Part shown: one piece after another, positions 35,619 through 45,154 of the stretch | Layout: the number at the start of each line of letters is the position of its first letter | Position numbering within the stretch: the stretch's first letter is position 1 | Assembly (NCBI GenBank): GCA_964410965.1 | Contig: CAYPIY010000002.1 | Span: 248,001-312,000 of the forward strand | Length of the DNA stretch: 64,000 nucleotides | Source: JBBIRG01 sp964410965 | Lineage (GTDB): Bacteria; CLD3; SB21; JBBIRG01 | Reading direction: 5' to 3' | Position numbers and translations under genes: made by a program | Notes under the pieces: generated by a model | What the model was told of the DNA's origin: nothing | The model's database searches: none | Seen by the model: only the letters and a program-made list of their open reading frames with translations

Positions 35619-37451
35619 ATGTGTGGAATCGTCGGATATATCGGTAACCGTACGGCCTTGCCGTTACTGCTGAAAGGGTTAAAATGCCTTGAATACAGAG
35701 GTTATGATTCAGCCGGAATAGCCGTGATTGAAAAAGGCAAACTGGAAATAAAAAAACAATCCGGTAAAATCGCTGATCTGGAAAAACTACTGAAGAATAC
35801 GGATTACAAATCAACAATCGGCATCGGACATACGAGATGGGCGACTCACGGCGTACCGAACACCACCAATGCGCACCCCCATACAGGCATGACCGGGGAC
35901 ATTACGCTCATTCACAACGGCATTATCGAAAATTATTCCGCTATCCGTTCTGAAATGGAAGAAAAGGGTCACGTCTTTCATACGGAAACCGACACGGAAA
36001 CCCTTGTTCATCTTATCGAGGAATTCTATAAATCCGTTTCTGACCTGGAAACAGCAGTGCGTGAAGCTCTGTATTGTGTAAAGGGCACTTACGGCATAGC
36101 CGTGCTGTCCAGGCATGAGCCCGACAAAATCATTGTCGCCCGGCAGGGCAGCCCTCTAGTAATCGGCTATGGCGACGGCGAGTACATAGTGGCTTCGGAT
36201 GCTTCGGCGATTGTCGCTCATACGCGTCAGGTCGTGTACCTTGAAGATCATGAAATGGCTGTACTGACTAAAAACGGAGTGGACATCAAGACCGTCGATA
36301 ACCAGCCGATTGTGAAAATGGTCGAAGAAATCACATACGACGTCAGCCGGATCGAGAAGCAGGGTTTTCCCCATTTCATGCTGAAAGAAATCTTCGAACA
36401 GCCGAATACCATCACCGATGCGATGCGAGGACGTCTCGTGGACGAAGAGGGCATACCCCGTCTTGGGGGCATTACGGATTATATCGATGACCTGGTCAAC
36501 GCAAGCCGCATTGTCTTCATTGCCTGCGGAACATCATGGCACGCCGCTCTGGTAGCAGAATACATGATTGAGGAACTGACCGGAATCAACGTTGAGGTGG
36601 AATACGCCTCCGAGTTCCGTTACCGAAACCCGATTGTAACACCCGGAACGGTTTTTATCGCGATCAGCCAGTCCGGGGAAACCGCCGATACGCTTGCAGC
36701 TATGCGGGAGGCTAAAAATAAAGGAGCCATCGTCCTGGGAATCTGCAACGTCGTCGGCAGCACCATACCCCGCGAATCGCATGCCGGGGTGTATATCCAT
36801 GCTGGACCTGAAATCGGGGTCGCTTCAACCAAAGCTTTTACATCACAGCTGACCGCTCTGGCCCTAATCGCGCTGCTGATCGCCCGGAAGAAAAACATGT
36901 CCACGGTCATGGGCAAGGAAATCATTAATGAACTGCGGTCCATCCCGGATAAGGTAAGAACGATTCTCAAAAGCAACGACCGGATTCTAGAAATCGCCGA
37001 ACAATACAAAGACAAAAAAAACGCTTTGTATCTTGGCCGCGGGTACAATTTCCCTGTCGCTTTGGAAGGCGCATTGAAACTGAAAGAAATTTCATATATT
37101 CACGCCGAAGGGTATCCGGCGGCAGAGATGAAACACGGTCCCATAGCGCTGATTGACGACGACATGCCGGTTGTTGTCGTCGCCCCCAAAGATGCCATAT
37201 ACGACAAGATCATCAGCAATATCGAGGAAGTCCGGGCACGCGGGGGCAGCATCATCGCGGTAACCACTGAAGGGAATACGGAAATTCAGTCCCGGGCCGA
37301 TCATGTCATTTATGTACCGAAAACCATGGATTTTCTGGTCCCGCTCCTGACGGTTATCCCCCTTCAGCTTTATGCTTACCACATCGCCGTCCTCAGAGGC
37401 TGCAATGTGGACCAGCCGAGAAACCTTGCAAAAAGCGTAACGGTGGAATAA
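35619..37451 (+). CDS. glmS: Glutamine-fructose-6-phosphate aminotransferase (isomerizing)
   Basis: 610 residues, the standard length. It begins MCGIVGYIG, giving the N-terminal nucleophile Cys once Met is removed. The glutaminase domain includes HTRWATHG and HNGIIENY. Two SIS domains follow (IACGTSWHAALVAEYM, ISQSGETADTLAAM, LGRGYNFPVALEGALKLKE), and the end is QPRNLAKSVTVE, as in all GlmS. It makes glucosamine-6-phosphate for peptidoglycan and LPS. The leader is too short to show a convincing glmS ribozyme. It converges on the ZIP transporter gene with only four bases between stops. Confidence 0.98.
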   Translation: MCGIVGYIGNRTALPLLLKGLKCLEYRGYDSAGIAVIEKGKLEIKKQSGKIADLEKLLKNTDYKSTIGIGHTRWATHGVPNTTNAHPHTGMTGDITLIHNGIIENYSAIRSEMEEKGHVFHTETDTETLVHLIEEFYKSVSDLETAVREALYCVKGTYGIAVLSRHEPDKIIVARQGSPLVIGYGDGEYIVASDASAIVAHTRQVVYLEDHEMAVLTKNGVDIKTVDNQPIVKMVEEITYDVSRIEKQGFPHFMLKEIFEQPNTITDAMRGRLVDEEGIPRLGGITDYIDDLVNASRIVFIACGTSWHAALVAEYMIEELTGINVEVEYASEFRYRNPIVTPGTVFIAISQSGETADTLAAMREAKNKGAIVLGICNVVGSTIPRESHAGVYIHAGPEIGVASTKAFTSQLTALALIALLIARKKNMSTVMGKEIINELRSIPDKVRTILKSNDRILEIAEQYKDKKNALYLGRGYNFPVALEGALKLKEISYIHAEGYPAAEMKHGPIALIDDDMPVVVVAPKDAIYDKIISNIEEVRARGGSIIAVTTEGNTEIQSRADHVIYVPKTMDFLVPLLTVIPLQLYAYHIAVLRGCNVDQPRNLAKSVTVE

Positions 37452-37455
37452 ATTT

Positions 37456-38211
37456 TCAGTGATGACCGATCAGCAGCGTACTGATCCAGAACAGCCCAAC
37501 CCCGAGAAATACGATCAGGGGCATCCATTTGTTCTGAAGCTCATTAACGCGCGGTATCAGGTCCGTTGTCGCCACATGGATAAACGTTCCCGCCGACATC
37601 GCCAGGGCCACTGATTTGACGTAACCCTCCTGAGCGAACCCCCCCGAATACATATCCAAAAGATAAATGATGACTGTACCCGCGATCGACGATAACGCGA
37701 GCAGAACCGTTGCCCAGACGCTGACGACGCGCCTCGAATGGGACACATACATGATGGACGCGATCGTAAATCCTTCGGGAATCTTATGAAGCACGGTGCC
37801 GATAAAGATGGTCAATCCGATATGGATGTCGATCAGCATGCCGGAACCGATCGCGACACCGCTGAAGAAGTTATGAACCATCAGCCCCACCAGCGCCGAT
37901 ACGCTGACCACGCGGGACACGAGGTGACGATGCGTTTCCTCGCCGAAATGAAAATGCGGGGTGAACACATGCTCAAACAGATGAATGATCAAAAAACCCG
38001 CTATGACCCAGATCATGACCGAAGAGGATTCCCCGAACGCCTCAGGGATCATATCGAGCAGTGCGACCGCCAGTATATATCCGGCGCCCAGCGCAATGAA
38101 AAAGTCAAGATAGCGCTTTTCCCACTGCTTTCGGAAACTGAAAACCCAGCCCCCGGCGATGATTAAAAGACCGGCTAAAAAACTGAATAATAAGGCATAT
38201 ATAAACGTCAT
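37456..38211 (-). CDS. ZIP-family metal transporter
   Basis: 251 residues with about eight membrane segments. The metal-site helices carry HNFFSGVAIGSGM and HKIPEGFTIASIM, the HNxxxG and HxxPEG patterns of ZIP proteins. A His-rich loop between the early helices (HLFEHVFTPHFHFGEETHRH) suits divalent metal capture. Likely substrates are zinc or iron, by family. It is the last gene of a minus-strand block with the MlaD and hprK genes (25-base gap). Confidence 0.92.
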   Translation of the reverse strand: MTFIYALLFSFLAGLLIIAGGWVFSFRKQWEKRYLDFFIALGAGYILAVALLDMIPEAFGESSSVMIWVIAGFLIIHLFEHVFTPHFHFGEETHRHLVSRVVSVSALVGLMVHNFFSGVAIGSGMLIDIHIGLTIFIGTVLHKIPEGFTIASIMYVSHSRRVVSVWATVLLALSSIAGTVIIYLLDMYSGGFAQEGYVKSVALAMSAGTFIHVATTDLIPRVNELQNKWMPLIVFLGVGLFWISTLLIGHH

Positions 38212-38236
38212 ACGGAAACAAGAACCCGGTTATCGG

Positions 38237-39139
38237 TTAATCTCCAAACAGTTTGACGTCCACCTTCATTCCTTTTTTCCGGACCAGTCCAACCAGCGAA
38301 TCAAGCTGGCTAATCGTGTGATCCAGTTTTGTGTACAGGCTTTCATCATAGATCATCTTTCCGATGTTGCCCTCGCCCTGACGGATATCAAACAGGATGC
38401 TGTCCATCTGAGTAGTGACTTTCAGGATCTGACCGGATATTTTTTTTACGTCCGTGAAGGCCGTATCAAACCGGGTGTCTGTTTTTTCAACAAGATTTTT
38501 CAGACCCCGGATGGTCTGGGTCAGGCGCAGATACGTACTATCCAGCTTGGTATCGGTTTTTACCATGATGGCCTTCATGCGGGAAGAGGTCGAGTCCAGA
38601 TTATAGGCGATTTTTTTCATGGATTGGGCGAAAGAACGGTCTCCGACGATTGCATTCGTGGAAATCAGGAGGCTGTCGACGTATTTGAGCGTAATTTTTA
38701 CGTCCGTTCCCAAATCCCTGAATTGAGAAGTTAATTCGGAAATATCGGGTTCGCGGGTTCCCTTCATACGGGTCTTGATATCAAAATCAGCCGGGTCATT
38801 GCCGGGCACCATCTCGATTTTTTTCGCGCCGAAAAAATCAACGCTCGATATAATGGCCGTAGCGTCTTTTTTAAGGCGGACGGAGTTGGATATGCTGATC
38901 ACCGTAATCACGGAATCCCCTTCCAGATCGATATCCATAACCTTCCCGACTTTCAGTCCGCTGACATTGACCGGGTCGCCGGCCATCAGTCCTGCGGTAT
39001 TCCTGAAAACGATTGTAACATTGTATGTGTTTGGCTTGAAAGTGATGCCCTTCAGCCAGATGACGCTGAAAACCAGTATGATGAGCCCGGCAAAAATAGT
39101 AATGCCGACTTTCAGTTCCAGAATTTTATTTTCATTCAA
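38237..39139 (-). CDS. MlaD-family MCE domain protein
   Basis: 300 residues. One N-terminal membrane helix (VGITIFAGLIILVFSVIWL) anchors the protein in the inner membrane. The MCE domain follows at about 35-120 (NTYNVTIVFRNTAGLMAGDP, VNVSGLKVGKVMDIDL). The remainder is a long helical region with TLKYVDSLLISTNAI and several TxLDSTxxRL segments. MCE proteins form hexameric lipid-transfer devices with MlaE and MlaF, which are not in the window. It sits between hprK and the ZIP gene; the adjacency to hprK is unexplained. Confidence 0.9.
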   Translation of the reverse strand: MNENKILELKVGITIFAGLIILVFSVIWLKGITFKPNTYNVTIVFRNTAGLMAGDPVNVSGLKVGKVMDIDLEGDSVITVISISNSVRLKKDATAIISSVDFFGAKKIEMVPGNDPADFDIKTRMKGTREPDISELTSQFRDLGTDVKITLKYVDSLLISTNAIVGDRSFAQSMKKIAYNLDSTSSRMKAIMVKTDTKLDSTYLRLTQTIRGLKNLVEKTDTRFDTAFTDVKKISGQILKVTTQMDSILFDIRQGEGNIGKMIYDESLYTKLDHTISQLDSLVGLVRKKGMKVDVKLFGD

Positions 39140-39174
39140 AGGATGGTTTTCCCTGATAGTTAAAAGATAGTTCG

Positions 39175-40215
39175 CTATTCAAAATCACGGTCGATAAAAT
39201 ACGTAAAGGATTTTCCTTTCTGGTTTTTCTTCTGGATTTCCTTGGCCAGCCGGAGCTGGAACTCCTGTGCGGAATTGTATCCGTACGCCCTTAATAGCAG
39301 ATTCAGCGCAATCGTCTCGGCGATCACGGTAATATTTTTCCCGGGGTAAACCGGAAGCTTGATCAGCGGGATTTTTATGCCCAGGATCATGTTGGTGGTT
39401 TCATCAATCCCGAGTCGCTCATATTCCTCTTTGCCGTCCCAGAGCCTGAGGTCAACCTGGACTTCAAGTCTTTTCTGAAGCCGTACAGCGCGTATGCCGA
39501 ACATTTCGCGGACATCCACGATTCCCACGCCGCGGATTTCCATGAAATGCTTGAGCTTATCATGTCCACGGGTCATCAGCACGCTTTCGGAAATCTTGGA
39601 GATACGGACCGTATCATCGGCCACCAGGCGGTGTCCCCGCTCAACCAGGTCGAGCGCGATTTCACTTTTCCCGATGCCGCTTTTCCCGGTCAGCATCATT
39701 CCGATCCCGTATACATCCACCATGGAACCGTGTACGGATATCTCCGGTGCGAAAATCTCGTCCAGATGGCTGCTGACAAGGTGGATCGCGTCGGTTGTCG
39801 CTGTAGTGGTCGTGATCATCGGTATATTGCGTTGCCGGCAGAGTTCGATCATTTCCGGAAATATGGGATTTCCGTTTGTGGCGATGATCAGCGGGATGTC
39901 AAAATCAAAAAGCTGGCGGATGGACTGCTTCCGTACGTCTTCCGTCAGGTCGTTCATATAATAATATTCGGTGTTTCCAAGAATCTGGATCTTCTCGTGG
40001 GTAAACAGCTTGACAAAACCGGCTAATGCCAGACCCGGCCGGTGAACGTCACGCTGTGTGATAAATCGCTTTTCAATTCCCTCGCTCACAACCATTTCAA
40101 AAGAGAAATACTTTCGTATATCGTTCAGGAACCTCGCTACGCGCATCCGCTCGACTGACCGGATATTATTCCCTTCGATTTTATATTCTACATCGTCATA
40201 TTGCGTCTCGGCCAT
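39175..40215 (-). CDS. hprK: HPr kinase/phosphorylase
   Basis: 346 residues from the ATG at 40215, with GGGAG five bases upstream; a GTG two codons earlier is in frame. The N-terminal domain (about 15-140) precedes the catalytic domain with P-loop GKSGIGKSEIALDLVERGH, the capping VADDTV, and signature MEIRGVGIVDVREMFG. The C-terminal motif is LGIKIPLIKLPVYPGKN. It phosphorylates and dephosphorylates a serine in HPr. No ptsH, ptsI or other PTS gene is visible, so its partner is unknown here. Confidence 0.95.
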   Translation of the reverse strand: MAETQYDDVEYKIEGNNIRSVERMRVARFLNDIRKYFSFEMVVSEGIEKRFITQRDVHRPGLALAGFVKLFTHEKIQILGNTEYYYMNDLTEDVRKQSIRQLFDFDIPLIIATNGNPIFPEMIELCRQRNIPMITTTTATTDAIHLVSSHLDEIFAPEISVHGSMVDVYGIGMMLTGKSGIGKSEIALDLVERGHRLVADDTVRISKISESVLMTRGHDKLKHFMEIRGVGIVDVREMFGIRAVRLQKRLEVQVDLRLWDGKEEYERLGIDETTNMILGIKIPLIKLPVYPGKNITVIAETIALNLLLRAYGYNSAQEFQLRLAKEIQKKNQKGKSFTYFIDRDFE

Positions 40216-40301
40216 GATCACTCCCGCAGATCAGATTCACGGTTAGGAATCGTTTCAGAATTGAAGTATATTAAAGTGATTTATTTATTTCAATTGAATT
40301 T

Positions 40302-41405
40302 TTAAAAAGATTCACCGATTGCGATGACCGGAAACGCGGAACTCCGGCCATAGGCAAAATCAATTCTCAGGTTCAGGTGATTGTCCGTGTTCAGCATGAA
40401 CCGGATACCGAATCCGCGCGTGTACTTCAGATTTCCCGTAGTCCAGGCCGGAAGAGTGGATGATACATCGCCGCCTCCTGCAAAAGCCACGGCTCCGAAA
40501 CGCCAGAGCACAGGGAATCTGTATTCCGCCTGAAATGTAACCATTTGACGGTCCCTGTAACGCCCCGTATAATAACCCCGCATATAAAAAATGCTCCCGA
40601 TTTCAGCGTATTTATTTATCGGTGCATGCCCGAACATGACCTGACTGTAAAACTGAACGGCTAAAACGTGATTCTTAAAAAAGGACATATATTTTCGGAG
40701 ATCGAACCGGAACCTGACAAAATCATATTCACTGCCTGTAACCGCGTGAAACGGGACCATCGACAACTGATGATAACTTCCGGACACCGGGTAGAGCGTA
40801 CTGTTGCGGGTATCCCAGTTAACAGCGGCGCCCAGGCCGGACGTAATTCTTGTCTTGCGGTCGCCGTATCCTGCTTTTTCAAGAAGTCCCCCGTCCTCGA
40901 ATTGTGTGATTTTGAATGCATCAAATTCATAAAGCGCGCCGATGAATAGCCCGTTCCGGATATGTCGTGTGTAATTGAGCGCCAGCAAGAATGTCTGCGG
41001 CGTATAATGCTCAGAGGAGGAATCCGGTGTGCCCCCGCCCGTTCCCCAGAATACATCGGGATATTTGATATACTGAACTTCAGCGGTAAAACGGCGCTGG
41101 TTATTCATCCAGAAATGGTCGAATACGGCCGCGGTAATGACCTGCTTCCTTTGCGTATATACAAAGGAAGATGCCAGCGTGGAAGGCCTTGTCGTCACCG
41201 GTGTTTCGGAAAAACGGAATACATACGTCCCAACCAGCCCGCCACCAAGACGGGTCTGGGGTGTCCAGTAAATCAGCGGAAAAAAATAAAAATGACCGCT
41301 CCGGTCTTCCTGTTCCACAGAATCGGTCATGACGATATCATCCTGCGCAACACTTATCCGGGCGGAAAAAAAAAGAAGAAATAATAAAACAACTCTCTTT
41401 TTCAT
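40302..41405 (-). CDS. Outer membrane beta-barrel, Omp85/surface-antigen type
   Basis: 367 residues with signal peptide (MKKRVVLLFLLFFSARISVA) and AQ at the cleavage site. The body is a series of amphipathic strands ending in LRIDFAYGRSSAFPVIAIGESF. Segments such as FYFFPLIYWTPQTRLGGGLV, GLGAAVNWDTRNSTLYPVSG and FGAVAFAGGGDVS resemble the bacterial surface antigen (D15) domain, without POTRA repeats. It may be a patatin- or BamA-related barrel of unknown cargo. It is first in the minus block with hprK, 80 bases upstream of it. Confidence 0.82.
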   Translation of the reverse strand: MKKRVVLLFLLFFSARISVAQDDIVMTDSVEQEDRSGHFYFFPLIYWTPQTRLGGGLVGTYVFRFSETPVTTRPSTLASSFVYTQRKQVITAAVFDHFWMNNQRRFTAEVQYIKYPDVFWGTGGGTPDSSSEHYTPQTFLLALNYTRHIRNGLFIGALYEFDAFKITQFEDGGLLEKAGYGDRKTRITSGLGAAVNWDTRNSTLYPVSGSYHQLSMVPFHAVTGSEYDFVRFRFDLRKYMSFFKNHVLAVQFYSQVMFGHAPINKYAEIGSIFYMRGYYTGRYRDRQMVTFQAEYRFPVLWRFGAVAFAGGGDVSSTLPAWTTGNLKYTRGFGIRFMLNTDNHLNLRIDFAYGRSSAFPVIAIGESF

Positions 41406-41551
41406 CGGCTGAGATTATGCGAAGAAATTCACAGTATTTCAATGATTAATTCGTTTTTGCGAATCATTCCCTGATTCCTTCAGAGGATAACAATCATATT
41501 GAAAATCACGGAGCAAATGACTACACTCCCCCTGAACCGGAAAGGTTACGG

Positions 41552-42442
41552 ATGATCAATGAATATAAACGTCAGGACATTTTTTTGTGCCGTCACGATT
41601 GTCACCGGAAGCAGGGGCAGAGAGTATCCGTATATCACGTTATGCGTCGGAAACGCTGCTACCCCGGTGGATGCACTTATTTCCGATGGAAATGCAAAGA
41701 GCTTGAAAAACGAAAAAAATGTTTCCGGGGTTTTAACCATCCGGGCAAAAAGTGCTTCGGCTGCCGTTTCTTCGATGAGGAAAAAATGACCCGAACGCTG
41801 ATTTCATCGCCGGACATAGACCTGAAAAACGCGCTGGAATCCGTTTACGAGTTCGAGGAATGGCTCCGTGATCATGTGAATAAGGTGTCGGACTGCTTCG
41901 GAAAAATCAGTTCCGTTAAACCCAGGATCGTCAAATCCGTATATCCTTCCGCCGGGACAACGAAAGAGCACACTCGGCTGCTGGGCTATCTGATCTGCTT
42001 TGAATACTGTTACATCGGCCGGACTTTGCTTGATGACGTGAGTTTTGCGATTATTGGATGTGACTTTCAGACAAGGCTCCGGTTTTCCCCGGGCGATGAA
42101 GTTGAATTCAGGTCAGAACTCACCGAACAGGACGGACGGCTGATTTTCCGGCACCTGAAACAAATCGCGTTCAGACACAAGAAAAACAACTGCGAAATCT
42201 GGACAGACAGCCAGTCGCTGATCGTAAAACACACCGGAAACATGCTTGCACGGCAGGCGGATAAGTGCATCGCCTGCAGTCAGGGCTTACTGATTGACGT
42301 GCATGAGTTTCTTTACGGTCAGGAGTCGGTCTATCACCGGATCTTCTGCCTTCAGGGCATGAAATCCGCATCCCTGTGCCTGTATGACTTGTCGAAAGAA
42401 ATCTACGGCAACACCTGCCAGAACCGGTTCCTAAAATCATAA
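41552..42442 (+). CDS. Cysteine-rich protein of unknown function
   Basis: 296 residues; I do not recognise the family. The first 71 residues hold eight cysteines: C13, C17, C36, C41, C48, C57, C68 and C71, in CxxxC, CxxxxC and CxxC spacings, as in zinc or Fe-S binding modules. The middle (about 85-225) is predicted alpha then beta (LKNALESVYEFEEWLRDHV, RLRFSPGDEVEFRSELTEQD). A further CIAC follows at about 243-246 (ADKCIACSQGLLID). No signal peptide is seen, so it is probably cytoplasmic. The ATG has GGAAAGG upstream, and the stop lies 11 bases before the RDD gene. A second frame open across the N-terminal part lacks continuity. Confidence 0.72.
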   Translation: MINEYKRQDIFLCRHDCHRKQGQRVSVYHVMRRKRCYPGGCTYFRWKCKELEKRKKCFRGFNHPGKKCFGCRFFDEEKMTRTLISSPDIDLKNALESVYEFEEWLRDHVNKVSDCFGKISSVKPRIVKSVYPSAGTTKEHTRLLGYLICFEYCYIGRTLLDDVSFAIIGCDFQTRLRFSPGDEVEFRSELTEQDGRLIFRHLKQIAFRHKKNNCEIWTDSQSLIVKHTGNMLARQADKCIACSQGLLIDVHEFLYGQESVYHRIFCLQGMKSASLCLYDLSKEIYGNTCQNRFLKS

Positions 42443-42453
42443 GGACACGCCTA

Positions 42454-43263
42454 TTGAACGCAACCCGTCCCTATCAGATCAATCAGAAGCTGATTATTGA
42501 AACCCCGGAAAATATTTTTCTGGAATACGAACTTGCCGGGCTTGGGTCAAGATTCATCTCTTTCTGGACTGACACGCTGATTCAGGTGTTCCTGGCAATG
42601 GCCCTGTTTTACCTGTTATTTATCATCGCCGGTTTTACGGGGGTGTTTGCGGGAAACCTGCAGGTCAGCCAGACTGTCCAGACAGTACTGATGGTTATTT
42701 CCCTTTTTATTCTCTATCAAGGTTATTACATTTTTTTTGAGGTACGATGGAAAGGTCAGTCTCCCGGCAAAAGACTCATGAAACTCCGCGTTATCGGCGA
42801 AAATGGACTGCCCATAACGTTTTATCAGTCAGCAATCCGGAATATCCTCCGCATCATCGACATGCTGCCCCCGGTTTTTTTTGTCCCGAGTTACGGACTG
42901 GGCAGCCTGGTTCTGATGGTCAGTCAGCAGTCAAAAAGGATCGGTGATTACGGAGCAGGAACCTTGGTCATCAAGGAACACGGATTCCGGGGTTTTGAGA
43001 TTTTTGCTTCGGTACAGACGCAACCCGAGTATATTCAGAAAATACGCATTCCCATGATAAAAAAAATGCAGGATTCCGATTACTATCTGCTACGGGAATT
43101 TTTTTTCAGGAAAAACACGCTACAGCCTGAACTGAGTGCTCGTATCGCCTCGAAACTCGCCGCTCATTTCAGGCAACAGCTGCATACGCCGTTTCAGGAA
43201 CAAAATAACGATATCCGGTTCCTCGACAACCTGATGCTGCTGATCGAAAGCAAAAAACGATAA
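42454..43263 (+). CDS. RDD-family membrane protein
   Basis: 269 residues from a TTG at 42454 with AAGGA upstream. The RDD domain (about 25-165) opens with ELAGLGSRFISFWTDTLI, where the family's Arg and Asp lie, and has three membrane helices (VFLAMALFYLLFIIAGFTGV, VLMVISLFILYQGYYIFF, a third near 140). WKGQSPGKRLMKLRVI is the typical loop. A soluble helical C-terminal tail of about 95 residues follows. RDD proteins are transporters or accessory membrane proteins of varied role. Short gaps on both sides suggest one operon with the cysteine-rich protein and the M14 peptidase. Confidence 0.9.
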   Translation: MNATRPYQINQKLIIETPENIFLEYELAGLGSRFISFWTDTLIQVFLAMALFYLLFIIAGFTGVFAGNLQVSQTVQTVLMVISLFILYQGYYIFFEVRWKGQSPGKRLMKLRVIGENGLPITFYQSAIRNILRIIDMLPPVFFVPSYGLGSLVLMVSQQSKRIGDYGAGTLVIKEHGFRGFEIFASVQTQPEYIQKIRIPMIKKMQDSDYYLLREFFFRKNTLQPELSARIASKLAAHFRQQLHTPFQEQNNDIRFLDNLMLLIESKKR

Positions 43264-43275
43264 AAGGATGAAAGC

Positions 43276-45042
43276 ATGAAACGTCCGGTTTACGCAATAA
43301 CAATGGGTTTAACGCTTTTACTGGTTTCCTGCGGAAAACCTTCCGCGGAGGAATGGCTCACGTATTATGAAAAATCCGGCTGCCAGGAAACGCCCCGCTA
43401 TGAGGAGACGATCCGGTTTCTTGAGAAACTGTCGAATCATTCCGGCGCCGTTCACCTGACATATTTCGGAATTTCCCCGCAGGGAAGGAAACTGCCGTTA
43501 GTCATCGTTGATAAAGACGGCGAAATAAAACCGGCGGGCGTACGGCATAAAAACAAAGTCGTCGTGCTCATCCAGGCCTGCATACATCCCGGGGAGCCCG
43601 ACGGCAAAGACGCAGGACTGATGCTGATACGCGATATGGCAATTCATAAAAAACACCCGGAACTGCTTGACCGGATCACCATTCTTTTTATGCCCCTATT
43701 CAACGCGGACGGGCATGAACGGTTCGGCCCGTACAACCGGATCAACCAGAACGGCCCCAAAGAAATGGGATGGCGCGTAACTTCCCAGAATCTCAATCTG
43801 AACCGCGACTACATGAAAGCCGACGCGCCCGAAATGCGGAACTGGCTGAAAGTGTTCAGTGAATGGCTTCCGGATTTTTACATTGACTGCCATGTCACTG
43901 ACGGCGCCGATTACGAATACGCGGTCACTTATGCGATGGATCATTCTGCGAATATTGAGAAACCCCTGCGGGACTGGACGGCCGGGATTTTTCTTCCGGT
44001 CTGGAAGGGGCAAATGAATACCGCCGGATTCCCGGTGTTTCCGTACGTGTCGCCGAGAACCTGGAGCAATTTCACGAAAGGACTGAACGGAGGCATCGCT
44101 CCTCCCAGGCTTTCGACGGGCTACGGCGCCATACAGAATCGTCCGTCGCTGCTGATCGAAATGCATATGTTCAAGGACTATAAGACAAGAGTCGAAGGTA
44201 CGTATCAGTCCGTGCTTCAGGCGCTGGAGATTATATACCGTGAGCATAAATCCCTGAAAATGGCGATTGAGGAAAGTGACCGCATGACGGCGGAACCCTG
44301 CAGCCGGTATATTCCGCTGGCATTTCGCCTGACTGAGAAGGCGGATACCGTAATTTTAAAAGGCTTCGCGTATCATCTGCAGCACAGCCGAATCTCGGGA
44401 GATTCAGTTATCGTATGGGGAAAAACACCGGCCGAGCACCGCCTGGCCTATTTCAATGACAACATATGTACCGATTCCGCGCAGACGCCCTGGGCGTACA
44501 TTGTTCCGCAGGAATGGACGGCCGTCATTGATGTGATGAAAGCCCACGGTATTGATATGAAAAAACTGAAAAAAGACAAGGAACTGGAAGTGACTTCCAT
44601 GCGGTTCCGCAATACCGTCTGGGAAAGCCGCGCTCATGAAGGAAGAGTCCGCTGCAATACCGACGTCACAACGTTTGTCGAAAAAAGAAAATTCGCAAAA
44701 GGTGATTATGTTATACGGATGAATCAGCGCCTGAACCGTGTCATCATGCATTTGCTGGAACCCAAAGCGCCGGACTCCTTTGTCCGATGGGGTTTTTTCA
44801 ACGCCGTATTTGAACAGAAAGAATACGCGGAAAATTATAAAATGGAGCTTATGTCGGAAAAAATGATTGCTGAAAACCCTCGAATGCATGACGACTTTTT
44901 GAATGCACTGAAATCCGATTCAACGATGGCAAAAGATCCTTACGCCCGTTATAACTGGTTTTACAGACGGACTCCTTATTGGGACCGGCAGCTGAATGTA
45001 TATCCGGTTTCAAAAATGACGGAACCGCTTGAGCTTGATTAA
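43276..45042 (+). CDS. M14-family zinc carboxypeptidase lipoprotein
   Basis: 588 residues. A lipoprotein signal ends in LLLVSCGKPS. The catalytic domain shows the zinc pair His-Glu in QACIHPGEPDGKDAG, an NADGHERFGPYNRINQNGP segment, NLNRDYMKADAPEM, and the third zinc His in FYIDCHVTDGADYEYAV. The general-base glutamate is likely in LLIEMHMFKDYKTRV. It would trim peptides in the periplasm or at the surface. The C-terminal 250 residues are an additional domain without a name that I can give. AAAGGATG precedes the ATG, 12 bases after the RDD stop. Confidence 0.9.
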   Translation: MKRPVYAITMGLTLLLVSCGKPSAEEWLTYYEKSGCQETPRYEETIRFLEKLSNHSGAVHLTYFGISPQGRKLPLVIVDKDGEIKPAGVRHKNKVVVLIQACIHPGEPDGKDAGLMLIRDMAIHKKHPELLDRITILFMPLFNADGHERFGPYNRINQNGPKEMGWRVTSQNLNLNRDYMKADAPEMRNWLKVFSEWLPDFYIDCHVTDGADYEYAVTYAMDHSANIEKPLRDWTAGIFLPVWKGQMNTAGFPVFPYVSPRTWSNFTKGLNGGIAPPRLSTGYGAIQNRPSLLIEMHMFKDYKTRVEGTYQSVLQALEIIYREHKSLKMAIEESDRMTAEPCSRYIPLAFRLTEKADTVILKGFAYHLQHSRISGDSVIVWGKTPAEHRLAYFNDNICTDSAQTPWAYIVPQEWTAVIDVMKAHGIDMKKLKKDKELEVTSMRFRNTVWESRAHEGRVRCNTDVTTFVEKRKFAKGDYVIRMNQRLNRVIMHLLEPKAPDSFVRWGFFNAVFEQKEYAENYKMELMSEKMIAENPRMHDDFLNALKSDSTMAKDPYARYNWFYRRTPYWDRQLNVYPVSKMTEPLELD

Positions 45043-45154
45043 CTCAACCCCCATGGAAAACAGGACTATCAGGTTTTGACTCAGAACTTTGATAAAATGA
45101 TGATTTGCTAATGATATTGCCTTGTTCCTAACCGGGAAAACCTTCTGACTGCTA

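Noticed and set aside
41559..41789. Alternative 76-codon frame overlapping the cysteine-rich gene
   Set aside because: It ends early, and the longer frame has a better ribosome site and a continuous protein with regular cysteine spacing.
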